DNA of 64,000 nt from Brachyspira suanatina (GTDB lineage Bacteria > Spirochaetota > Brachyspiria > Brachyspirales > Brachyspiraceae): positions 1,194,994 through 1,258,993 of the forward strand of contig NZ_CVLB01000001.1 of assembly GCF_001049755.1 (NCBI RefSeq), read 5' to 3'. Every line of letters begins with the position of its first letter. Position 1 is the stretch's first letter. The position numbers and the translations under genes were made by a program. Shown here one piece after another: positions 46,912 to 54,854 of the stretch. The notes beneath the pieces were generated by a model that had not been told where the DNA came from, did not search any database, and saw only the letters and a program-made list of their open reading frames with translations.

Positions 46912-47601
46912 TTATTTTAATATTACAATTATAAAGCCATCTTTTCTACAATCATCCATATCATGATACTCTACTACATTATAATTTAAATATTTGCATA
47001 GTTCAAGAATATCCTCTGTTATCCAAACAGAATGATGCATATCATCAAATTGTTTTTCAGATTTTATACTGCCATTATGTCTTCCTATAAGTTCATTTAA
47101 TGTTGTTCTTTCCCTATCTTTATCAAATGTTCTTTCTTTATGCGGTATTATCATAAAAATATATCCGCCTTTTTTTGTAACTCTATACCATTCTTCTAAT
47201 GCTTTAATTGGATCAAAAAAATGTTCTAGTACATGGCTAGTAAATACAAAATCAACTGTATTATCTTTAAATGGTAAATTATCACCGTCAGCTATAATGT
47301 CTATATCTTGAATAAAACTATTATGTTTTGTTTGTTCTAAATAATAAGGATTATTTATATTAGATGATATATTAACTCTATCTATTTTTATGGCATCTAT
47401 ACCATAATCAGCATATGCAGCACCGCCAATTTCTATACCTTTCAATCCTGTTAAATATTTGTTTACAATTTCACTATTAGCAGTTTTTTTTATATATTTA
47501 TAATTATTTATAATATGTTTTTTCATATTTATTTTGAATTTATTTCTTAATGATCTTATTGGTATAAACCATGCTAATTTATCTATTATGTTTTTAGGCA
47601 T
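46912..47601 (-). CDS. SAM-dependent methyltransferase-like protein, copy 1
   Basis: A 229-residue class I methyltransferase-like protein: 'LKGIEIGGAAYADYGIDAI' (motif I), 'DIIADGDNLPFKDNTVDFV', 'SHVLEHFFDPIKALEEWYRV' and 'KKGGYIFMIIPHKERTFD'. The N-terminal 'IIDKLAWFIPIRSLRNKFK' has no counterpart in ordinary methyltransferases. It is a paralogue of 48055-48795 at about two-thirds identity through the core. The start ATG 47601 lies in a hairpin with its ribosome site, and a GAGT tract lies 56 bases upstream. The target is unknown; a cell-surface glycan is suggested only by the repeat-controlled expression. Confidence 0.75.
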   Translation of the reverse strand: MPKNIIDKLAWFIPIRSLRNKFKINMKKHIINNYKYIKKTANSEIVNKYLTGLKGIEIGGAAYADYGIDAIKIDRVNISSNINNPYYLEQTKHNSFIQDIDIIADGDNLPFKDNTVDFVFTSHVLEHFFDPIKALEEWYRVTKKGGYIFMIIPHKERTFDKDRERTTLNELIGRHNGSIKSEKQFDDMHHSVWITEDILELCKYLNYNVVEYHDMDDCRKDGFIIVILK

Positions 47602-47627
47602 TATGAGTACCTCCTAATAAACATAAT
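47585..47627 (-). promoter_or_regulatory. Start-codon hairpin of methyltransferase copy 1
   Basis: On the minus strand ATTATGTTT (47627-47619) pairs perfectly with AAACATAAT (47593-47585), and TTAGG (47617-47613) with CCTAA (47598-47594). The loop holds the rest of the AGGAGG site and ATG 47601. In copy 2 one inner T-A pair is C-G instead, a compensatory change that supports a real fold. Confidence 0.65.
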
Positions 47628-47656
47628 ATTTTTATAAATATAAAATTGTATTTTAT

Positions 47657-47720
47657 AGTGAGTGAGTGAGTGAGTGAGTGAGTGAGTGAGTGAGTGAGTG
47701 AGTGAGTGAGTGAGTGAGTG
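47657..47720 (-). repeat. Tetranucleotide tandem repeat (GAGT/ACTC), 15-16 units
   Basis: Fifteen full GAGT units at 47660-47719 with partial units on both sides. It is upstream of methyltransferase copy 1. Just before the tract on the minus strand the sequence reads AAGGAAGTATAC, the damaged counterpart of the AAGGAGG and ATG present at copy 2. Confidence 0.97.
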
Positions 47721-48054
47721 TATACTTCCTTAAATTTTAATATGTTGCATTATACTATTATTAATTATAATATCAAGTAAATTATAATTCTAAATATATC
47801 ATTATATATATTTTAGTTATACAACAGTTTTTATTTTTTTATTAAACTTTTTTGTAGAATTATGACTATATTCTTTACAAAATTAATATTTAGAATTTTT
47901 TGCTATTATAATAATAAAATATAATTTATTATTATAAAATTTGAGAAAGTATAAAAAAATAATATAATTCAAATATATATTTATAATCTATTATATATAA
48001 TGTAATATAACAATTGATACTATTATATATTAATTGTTATATTACAATGAAATA
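47721..48054. other. Intergenic region with a duplicated fragment
   Basis: About 330 bases without a gene. Bases 47725-47830 repeat, with small changes, 48931-49040, including sequence that at the second place is the 3' end of the 278-residue gene (48987-49823). The copy here is a dead remnant left by duplication of the methyltransferase cassette. The rest is A+T-rich and featureless. Confidence 0.65.
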
Positions 48055-48795
48055 TTATTTTTGTATTACTATAGTAAAACCATTTCCTACAGCATCATCA
48101 ATATCCTGATATTCTACTACATTGTAATTTAAATATTTACATAATTCTAATAAATCTTCTGTTATCCATACAGAATAGTGAAACAATATATTGTTATTGG
48201 TTAACTTTATTTTACCATTATGTCTATCTATTAATTCATCTAGTGTAGTTCTTTTTCTATCCCTATCAGGAGTTCTCTCTTTGTGAGGAACTAACATCAA
48301 AATATATCCACCTTTTTTTGTAACTCTATACCATTCCTTTAATGCTTTAATAGGATCAAAAAAATGTTCTAATACATGACTACTTAATATAAAATCTACT
48401 GTATTATCTTTAAATGGTAAATCATCTCCACTAGCTATTATATCTGTTTTTTGTATAATTCCACTGTATTTTATTTGTTCTGCTGCATTTTCATATACAA
48501 GATTATTTTCATCTTCTATATTTACATGTATCACATCAATTCCAAAATCAGCATGAGCTGATCCTCCTATTTCTATGCCTTTTAATCCAGATAAATATTT
48601 TGTAACTATATTACTGTGTCTAGTTTTAGTATTTGAGATATGATTATATAATTCAGGAAATGTTTCTATTAATTCTTTTTTTGGCATATTTATTAAAGAA
48701 TCTATTACTGCCTTATTAATATCATTTTTAAATTGTTCTCTTTTTGCTTTATTTGGAATCCACCAAGCTAGTTTATCTATTATGTTTCTAGGCAT
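48055..48795 (-). CDS. SAM-dependent methyltransferase-like protein, copy 2
   Basis: A 246-residue paralogue of copy 1, with 'LKGIEIGGSAHADFGIDVI', 'DIIASGDDLPFKDNTVDFI', 'SHVLEHFFDPIKALKEWYRV' and 'KKGGYILMLVPHKERTPD'. It has 17 extra residues between the 'IIDKLAWWIP' start and motif I. Conserved motif positions suggest an active enzyme. The start ATG 48795 has its own AGGAGG, but both lie in a hairpin (48779-48821), and a repeat-coded leader ORF runs toward it. The substrate is unknown. Confidence 0.75.
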   Translation of the reverse strand: MPRNIIDKLAWWIPNKAKREQFKNDINKAVIDSLINMPKKELIETFPELYNHISNTKTRHSNIVTKYLSGLKGIEIGGSAHADFGIDVIHVNIEDENNLVYENAAEQIKYSGIIQKTDIIASGDDLPFKDNTVDFILSSHVLEHFFDPIKALKEWYRVTKKGGYILMLVPHKERTPDRDRKRTTLDELIDRHNGKIKLTNNNILFHYSVWITEDLLELCKYLNYNVVEYQDIDDAVGNGFTIVIQK

Positions 48796-48821
48796 TATAA
48801 ATACCTCCTAGTAAACATAAT
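48779..48821 (-). promoter_or_regulatory. Start-codon hairpin of methyltransferase copy 2
   Basis: ATTATGTTT (48821-48813) pairs with AAACATAAT (48787-48779) and CTAGG (48811-48807) with CCTAG (48792-48788), separated by a single bulged A. The 14-base loop holds the rest of the ribosome site and the ATG. Fourteen of fourteen possible pairs are Watson-Crick. Confidence 0.68.
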
Positions 48822-48839
48822 TTTTTTAATAAAGTTAAA

Positions 48840-48923
48840 TTATATGTGAGTGAGTGAGTGAGTGAGTGAGTGAGTGAGTGAGTGAGTGAGTGAGTGAGTG
48901 AGTGAGTGAGTGAGTGAGTTCAT
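48840..48923 (-). CDS. Repeat-coded leader ORF upstream of methyltransferase copy 2
   Basis: ATG 48923-48921 follows AAGGAGG with 7-base spacing and leads after one codon into the TCAC/GAGT tract, coding for S-L-T-H repeats. With the present 18 units it stops at TAA 48842-48840 (27 codons). With 19 it would stop at the TAA now at 48837-48835. With 17 or 20 it would pass through the 5' arm of the start hairpin and end at TAG 48790-48788, eight bases past the first base of the methyltransferase ATG. I infer a switch, not a functional peptide. Confidence 0.6.
   Translation of the reverse strand: MNSLTHSLTHSLTHSLTHSLTHSLTHI
48846..48919 (-). repeat. Tetranucleotide tandem repeat (GAGT/ACTC)18
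   Basis: Eighteen uninterrupted GAGT units at 48848-48919 plus a partial GT. It begins four bases after the ATG of a leader ORF on the minus strand. Confidence 0.97.
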
Positions 48924-48986
48924 ATATATACCTCCTTAAATTTTAATATGTTGCATTATACTATTATTAATTATAATATCAAGTAA

Positions 48987-49823
48987 TTATAATTCTAAAT
49001 CTATTACTATATCTATTTCAGTTATAGAACAATTTAATTTTTTTGCTATTTCTTCTTTACTAAAACCTTGTTTATATAGCTTAATTATATCTTCATTTTT
49101 ATCAGAATCTTTTATTGTATTATCTAAGGGATCATTAACATATGCTATAGTTTTATCTTCTATAGGTTTATCATATATAGCCATATTGTTTTTTATTGTT
49201 CTGTCTAATTTACTTCTCAATTTTTCTATAACTTCTCTTCTTGCTTCATCATCTATTGCTTTAGCGGCAGTATCTATATTATTTTTTTTAGGTTTAGGTT
49301 TGATTTCTTTTTTCTCTTCTTTTTCTATTTTTTCTGTCTTTTCTGTTTTAGAGTTTATTTTTGTATTATTGTCATCTACTCTTATATCTAATTTTTTATT
49401 TTTATCTTCATTGTTCATTACTACATTTTTATTAGAATTGTTAGATTCTATATTTTTAGGTTCTTGTACTGAAACATCAATTTTTTTTTCTTCTTGTTTA
49501 TTTATATTTTCTTCACTTTTTATTTCTTCTTTTACAACTACAGCTGGATCGTTGATATTATTATTGTCTTTTTTATCATTTTGAAAGCTATTTAATTCTT
49601 TTATCAATCTAGTAGCTCTTACTATAGAATCTTCTAATATTGATATTCTTGATAAAGCTATATTATTAAATTCTTTTACCAATGCTTCTATTTCTTCTCT
49701 GGCTTTAGACATGGTTTCTTTTTCTAATCTTTCTCTAGCTTTAGAAACTATATAAATATAAAACAGCGGTAGGGTAACTGCCAATATAACTACATTAATG
49801 ATTACAGATATTAAAATTTGCAT
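48987..49823 (-). CDS. Membrane-anchored coiled-coil protein of unknown function
   Basis: A 278-residue protein. One N-terminal transmembrane helix (about 3-27, 'IIINVV'-type) is followed by a coiled coil (about 30-80), then a long Lys/Glu/Asn-rich disordered section (80-230). The C-terminal segment 'IIKLYKQGFSKEEIAKKLN' reads like a helix-turn-helix. No family was recognised. It ends 20 bases downstream of the next gene (49843-50208), whose start lies upstream on the same strand, so the two probably form an operon. The last bases of this gene were copied into the intergenic region at 47780-47830. Confidence 0.65.
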   Translation of the reverse strand: MQILISVIINVVILAVTLPLFYIYIVSKARERLEKETMSKAREEIEALVKEFNNIALSRISILEDSIVRATRLIKELNSFQNDKKDNNNINDPAVVVKEEIKSEENINKQEEKKIDVSVQEPKNIESNNSNKNVVMNNEDKNKKLDIRVDDNNTKINSKTEKTEKIEKEEKKEIKPKPKKNNIDTAAKAIDDEARREVIEKLRSKLDRTIKNNMAIYDKPIEDKTIAYVNDPLDNTIKDSDKNEDIIKLYKQGFSKEEIAKKLNCSITEIDIVIDLEL

Positions 49824-49842
49824 AATTAGATATTACTTTATT

Positions 49843-50208
49843 TTATCCCAAAAAATCTATTTTAGAACCTTTAGTTTGTTCTGTTGCTGAAACCTCTTCT
49901 ATTTCTATAATATTATTTACTTCATCGTTATCACTATTATCAGTCATTCTTTTTTTATTCTTTTTTCTATATGACATATATCCTTGATCTTTGGGTCTTT
50001 GCTCGTCTTTTTTTTCTTTAACCCTAGTTTCATCAGATATGTTTTCAGACTTTACAACAGTTGAGTCTTTTATATATGAGTCTCTGTGTATATCTCTATC
50101 TTCTGACTGCATAGCTATAGTTTTTGCAGCCATTCTGGTATGCTCCATACGTCCTATATGCGATTGCTGCATATATAATTGTTGCAAGTCTAAAGGTGCT
50201 ATAGGCAT
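49843..50208 (-). CDS. Conserved spirochaetal hypothetical protein
   Basis: A 121-residue, highly charged protein starting 'MPIAPLDLQQLYMQQSHIGR'. This beginning resembles short proteins of other spirochaetes that start with a PIDLQ-type motif; I know no function for them. It has no signal peptide or membrane helix and is predicted largely disordered after residue 40. It is 20 bases upstream of the coiled-coil gene on the same strand. Confidence 0.6.
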   Translation of the reverse strand: MPIAPLDLQQLYMQQSHIGRMEHTRMAAKTIAMQSEDRDIHRDSYIKDSTVVKSENISDETRVKEKKDEQRPKDQGYMSYRKKNKKRMTDNSDNDEVNNIIEIEEVSATEQTKGSKIDFLG

Positions 50209-50354
50209 TTTAAATCTCCATATATTATGCCTTAAATTTTATATCCTATATATTTAATATATACTTTTTTACTATTATTGCAAGCAAAAAAATAAATATA
50301 TACATTATTATATAACAATATTAACCAATATTCATAAAATATCATTAAGAATAT

Positions 50355-51065
50355 TTATTTGTAAATAGAATAAGCATAACCTATAATAGCAGATGCCGCA
50401 GATACATTTAATGAATCAAAATCGTTTACCGCATTTATAATAATACTTCCGTCTGAATTTTTTTTCAAAATATCTCTGACTCCGCTATGTTCATTTCCTA
50501 ATATAATTGCAGTAGGAGAATTGAATTTAAAATCTTCTAATGAAGTTTCTCCTTTCTCGCTTGCATAATATATCCAAAATCCTTTATCCTTCATTAAATC
50601 TATAACTCTATTTAAGTTAGTTTCTATAGATATTGGTAAATGATATGCAGCCCCTTCTGATATTTCATAAACTTTTTCATTGATCGGTGCTGAATTATCT
50701 TTCGGCATTATAATTCCTGCCACATCAAAAAAGTAAGCATTTCTTATTATAGCTCCTAAATTATGAACATCAGTTATAGAATCTAATATAAATATTAAGG
50801 GTTTTTCTCTTTTTTCAAATGCTTTTTCTATAAAACTGTCTATACCTATTTCAATATTTTCTTTTATATCAGCAGCTATTGAATAAATTTTGCCTACAAT
50901 TTTTTCCATTTCATTTTTATCAACATTTTTGATTGGCACTTTCTTTTTTTCAGCCAATTTTATAATGTCTTTTTCTCTTTTTGAAACTGGAAATTTTATA
51001 TATAAAGTTTGAACTAAATCTTTTGAAATAGCTTCAACTATTGTGTTTTTGCTTGTTATGAACAT
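50355..51065 (-). CDS. SpoU/TrmH-family rRNA or tRNA 2'-O-methyltransferase
   Basis: A 236-residue SPOUT enzyme with an N-terminal substrate-binding part (1-75) and the knotted catalytic domain: motif 1 'DVHNLGAIIRNAYFF', motif 2 'AIILGNEHSGVRDIL', motif 3 'DSLNVSAASAIIGYAYS'. The size and order resemble RlmB, which methylates G2251 of 23S rRNA, but TrmH or other targets are not excluded. Confidence 0.88.
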   Translation of the reverse strand: MFITSKNTIVEAISKDLVQTLYIKFPVSKREKDIIKLAEKKKVPIKNVDKNEMEKIVGKIYSIAADIKENIEIGIDSFIEKAFEKREKPLIFILDSITDVHNLGAIIRNAYFFDVAGIIMPKDNSAPINEKVYEISEGAAYHLPISIETNLNRVIDLMKDKGFWIYYASEKGETSLEDFKFNSPTAIILGNEHSGVRDILKKNSDGSIIINAVNDFDSLNVSAASAIIGYAYSIYK

Positions 51066-51147
51066 TACTTACTTTCCTAAATTTTTATTTTAATTATATA
51101 TTAAAAATAAATTTTTTAAATATTTGTATAAGGAATACAAAATTATA

Positions 51148-51544
51148 AATACACCTAAACAATTTTAAATTGTCAAAATTTAGATTTTTAATTTTATTGT
51201 TTGTGGTGGCTTTGCCCTGCGAAGCACACAGTCGTGCCGCTCTGCGTGCTTACGCAAAGCCCCCAGTTCTTTTACCGAGTAGGTACCTTTTGGTATTGGT
51301 TAAGGCACAGCCGGTCTCGCTGTGCGTGCCTTAGGCAGGCGAGAAGCAAAAAGGCTACATTTTAGCTTTAATTTAAGAAATTATCTTATATGTAAGACAA
51401 AATTAGTATGATTTAGTACTAATTCTATCCTTGCACTTTCGCCGCAGGTGTACTTCGTATGGTTCTTTGACACTGTCCGCCTGTGGCGTGCGGCGGGAAA
51501 AAGAACAATAAAAAAATTTATAAACTTAAAAATTTTCGTATATA
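51148..51544 (+). repeat. MITE-like element, copy C
   Basis: A 397 bp element in the same orientation as copy A: left end AATACACCTAAACAATTT, right end TAAAAATTTTCGTATATA. It shares with copy A a block around TAGTATGATTTAGTACTAAT and GTGCGGCGGGAAAAAG, and with copy D GGCTTTGCCC and CCAGTTCTTTTA. It lies between the SpoU-type gene and the acyl-CoA synthetase. A 61-codon frame inside is not credible. Confidence 0.7.
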
Positions 51545-51551
51545 TTATGAA

Positions 51552-53429
51552 TTATTTTACTTTATCATATAAAGCATCTATTTTATCTTTATATGCTTCC
51601 ATAACATTTGCTCTTTTTATTTTCAAAGATTGAGTTAAAAGACCATTTTCTATTGTAAACTCTTCATCTGTTATTATCATTTTTGCTATAGCTTCATAAG
51701 GTCTGAATCCATTTCTATAATTAATTAAATTATCTAATTCTTCTCTAATTAATTTATAAACATCTTTTGAAGATGCAAGAGTTTTTTCATCATAAGAAAT
51801 TTTGTGTTTATCAAAATGTTCTTTTATGTTTTCTTTATTTATTACTATAATTGCACCTGTGGAAGCCTTATCCTGTCCTACAAGCATAATTTGAGAAATA
51901 TAAGGAGATTCCAATGCTTTATTTTCTATAGGCTGAGGTTCTACATTTTCTCCTGTAAGAAGTACTATAGTTTCTTTAGCTCTTCCTGTTAAAACTATTT
52001 CTCCCTGCTGAGTATATGTTCCTAAATCTCCAGAATTAAAGAATCCGTCAACTTTTGCCTGTTTAGTTAATTCAGGGTCTTTATAATATTCTTTGAAAAT
52101 ATTCGGACCTTTTATATAGCATACTCCCATAACTCCATCTTCACAAATATTTCCGTCTTTATCTCTTACTTCTATTTTTACCTCTGGAATTGGAGCACCG
52201 CAAGTACCTCTATAATTTTTGAAAGGTGATCTCAATGTAACAACCGGAGAAGTTTCTGTTATACCCCATCCTACAACCAAATTTATTCCTACAGCCTCAA
52301 TAAAGTCTTCTATATACATAGGTAAAGCTCCGCCTCCTGATATAGTAAGACGCATTTTACCTCCTGTTAATTCTTTTATTTTGCTGTATACCATTTTTGT
52401 AGCCATTTTATGATAAATAGGGTCAAACATACCTATACTATATTCTGACTTCTTATCGTTTTTATGTTCATCGCCTAATAAATAAACTAAATCATTTTGA
52501 AATCTCACACTTCTTATATATTTTATAGATCTTTTTATTAAAAATTTTGCAAGATTTCTAGCGAATGTACTTTTCCTATCTATATTTTTCATTACAGTAT
52601 TATATATATTAACCCATATTGCAGGTACGGAAATAAATATATCAGGTCTTTCTTCTGTGAAATCATTTTTTAAATATCTTTTATTTGTGATAGCTGTAAA
52701 ACAACCTGTTATAGCTGTTACATAGGATATTGTTCTTTCATATATATGCCAAATAGGAAGTATAGTAAGAAGTTTTTCTCCCGGCTGCAATTTTATTATA
52801 TCTGGAAGAACTCTTACATTATGAAGTATGTTTCCATGTGTAAGTATAACTCCTTTTGGTTTTCCTGTAGTTCCTGAAGTGTATATTATAGTTGCTGTAC
52901 TTTCATTGGTTAATTTTGATGCTTTTTTTATAGTAAACTCTTCATCACCATTTAAACTTTCTTCTCCAAGTTCTAAAAACTTTTCAAAAGAATAAATATT
53001 ATTATCAGGATCATGTTTAGAACTATCAAGAAAAACTATCAATGATAAATCTTTATGATGTTTTTCTATCTTTTTAAAAACATATTCATTTTCTACTAGT
53101 ACTGCTTGAGCTTCACTATGTTCTATTATATAATTTAATTCATCGGATGTAGAGTCTATACCTCTTGGAACATCAGCAGAGCCTAATGCTAAAAGAGCCA
53201 TATCGGATATAAACCATTCTATTCTATTTTCTGAAAATATTGCAACATGCTTTTTTGATAATCCTTTAACATCGAATGCTTTAGCGATAGCATTTACTTT
53301 ATCATAAAGTTTTTTATATGTAATTGTAACTTTTTCTTCTTTATTATTTCTATATCTATAGGCTGGGCTTTGAGGCATTTTCTGAACTGTTTCAAAAAAA
53401 GCACTAGGTATAGATGTGTAATTTTTCAT
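51552..53429 (-). CDS. Long-chain acyl-CoA synthetase (AMP-binding)
   Basis: A 625-residue adenylate-forming enzyme that activates fatty acids with ATP and CoA. The AMP-binding P-loop is 'TIIYTSGTTGKPKGVILTHG' near 187. 'LVVGWGITETSPVV' and 'DGFFNSGDLGTYTQQGEIVL' follow, then the hinge 'TGRAKETIVLLTGENVEPQP'. The length matches FadD15-type bacterial enzymes. The 3' end abuts MITE-like copy C (8 bases away), so no separate terminator is visible. Confidence 0.92.
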   Translation of the reverse strand: MKNYTSIPSAFFETVQKMPQSPAYRYRNNKEEKVTITYKKLYDKVNAIAKAFDVKGLSKKHVAIFSENRIEWFISDMALLALGSADVPRGIDSTSDELNYIIEHSEAQAVLVENEYVFKKIEKHHKDLSLIVFLDSSKHDPDNNIYSFEKFLELGEESLNGDEEFTIKKASKLTNESTATIIYTSGTTGKPKGVILTHGNILHNVRVLPDIIKLQPGEKLLTILPIWHIYERTISYVTAITGCFTAITNKRYLKNDFTEERPDIFISVPAIWVNIYNTVMKNIDRKSTFARNLAKFLIKRSIKYIRSVRFQNDLVYLLGDEHKNDKKSEYSIGMFDPIYHKMATKMVYSKIKELTGGKMRLTISGGGALPMYIEDFIEAVGINLVVGWGITETSPVVTLRSPFKNYRGTCGAPIPEVKIEVRDKDGNICEDGVMGVCYIKGPNIFKEYYKDPELTKQAKVDGFFNSGDLGTYTQQGEIVLTGRAKETIVLLTGENVEPQPIENKALESPYISQIMLVGQDKASTGAIIVINKENIKEHFDKHKISYDEKTLASSKDVYKLIREELDNLINYRNGFRPYEAIAKMIITDEEFTIENGLLTQSLKIKRANVMEAYKDKIDALYDKVK

Positions 53430-53509
53430 AATATCTCCGTAATAAATTCTAACTATTTAACTATAAAATGATACATAGTCAATTATAACTATAATACATA
53501 TTAGAAATA

Positions 53510-54634
53510 TTACAAGTGATTTACTATATATTTTATTACATTTTCACTATATGATGATACTGTAAAAGTATATAATATTGATTTTGATGAGTTTATGATA
53601 CTGTTTTTTATATTTTTATCTCTATATGCTAATGACATAGTATTTACTATTTCTTCTATATTTTCCATATTGCAGCTGATAGATAAATCTTTAACTATTT
53701 CATATACTCCGGATTTATCGGATATTATAGATATGCATGATGCGTATAATGCTTCTATTACAGTAAGACCGAATGGTTCATTTATAGCAGGCATTACTAA
53801 AGCATAACTTTTATTTAATAGTTCTTTTTTTTCTTCATCACTTACAAAACCTTTGAATATAATATTATTATTCATATTTAATTTTTCTGTGAGTTTTTTT
53901 AAATTATTTTTATGTCTGCCTTTTCCAGCTATTATAAATTTTAATTCTTTATCTTCTATCTTTTCAATAAATGATTTAAAAGCAATAATGGTATTTTCTA
54001 AATTTTTAGGCTTTTCAATTCTTCCCACATATACAAAATGCTTTCCTTCATTAATAGGTATAATATTTTCTGTATCAGTTATGCATGGGTATATCACTTC
54101 AGCTTCTCTGTCATAAACTCTTTTTACTGCTTCTTTAGTTCTTATACTATTTGACATTATATAATCTATTTTACTTACACCGAGTCTATCTAAGTACATT
54201 GTATATCTTGCAATTATATCCCAAGTCTTTTGAAGTTTTTTATAGCTTTTATCATCATGCCCGTAAAGCCTTACACTAGGTTCATGGCAATACCAAAAGC
54301 TTTTAGGAAGTTTAATATTGTTTTTTTGTGCATATTTTGAAGCAAGCCCAAAGAATATAGTTGCTGGAAAATTATGTATTAAAACGGCATCATAATTTAT
54401 TAATTCATTTGCTAGAAATTTGGAAGTTTTATTAAATATAAAAGGATTTAATTTTATATCAGTTTTTATTTGTTTTATATAATTTGGTATATTATCTCTT
54501 AATCTATAAGTATAAATAGTTATTTCTATATTTAAAGTATGACAGTATTTTGAGAATGCAAGTATTACATTTTCAGCACCGCCGTTATATCCAAAAGTAG
54601 GATGAAGTATAGCTAATTTTTTTATATTATTCAT
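53510..54634 (-). CDS. Glycosyltransferase, family 4 type (GT-B)
   Basis: A 374-residue GT-B enzyme. The acceptor half starts 'LAILHPTFGYNGGAENVILA'. The donor half has 'HFVYVGRIEKPKNLENTIIA', 'KFIIAGKGRHKNNLKKLTEK', 'NNIIFKGFVSDEEKKELLNK' and the nucleotide-sugar motif 'EPFGLTVIEAL'. It probably adds a hexose to a lipid-linked glycan. It stands alone, with no other sugar gene adjacent. Confidence 0.88.
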   Translation of the reverse strand: MNNIKKLAILHPTFGYNGGAENVILAFSKYCHTLNIEITIYTYRLRDNIPNYIKQIKTDIKLNPFIFNKTSKFLANELINYDAVLIHNFPATIFFGLASKYAQKNNIKLPKSFWYCHEPSVRLYGHDDKSYKKLQKTWDIIARYTMYLDRLGVSKIDYIMSNSIRTKEAVKRVYDREAEVIYPCITDTENIIPINEGKHFVYVGRIEKPKNLENTIIAFKSFIEKIEDKELKFIIAGKGRHKNNLKKLTEKLNMNNNIIFKGFVSDEEKKELLNKSYALVMPAINEPFGLTVIEALYASCISIISDKSGVYEIVKDLSISCNMENIEEIVNTMSLAYRDKNIKNSIINSSKSILYTFTVSSYSENVIKYIVNHL

Positions 54635-54854
54635 TTTATCAATAATAATTTATTTTTTATAATCTTACAATATTATAAACATAAAAATATTAATTTTATA
54701 AAAATATATGAATTTATAAATTTATTTTATTTTCATATTTCTTATTTGTTCAAGTAGGTATAAAATTATTCTGTAAAAATGTTATTTTTGCATTTTTAAT
54801 TAATACCGATAATGTAGTAAATATTATTACATTTATAAAATAGTTGGGGTTTTT

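Noticed and set aside
51448..51633. A 61-codon frame at MITE-like copy C
   Set aside because: It begins in the repeat and runs into the antisense of the acyl-CoA synthetase 3' end.
54786..54812. Sigma-28 promoter before the flagellin-like gene
   Set aside because: ACCGATAA is present, but the expected -35 position reads TTTTGCAT, matching the consensus at only three of eight positions.
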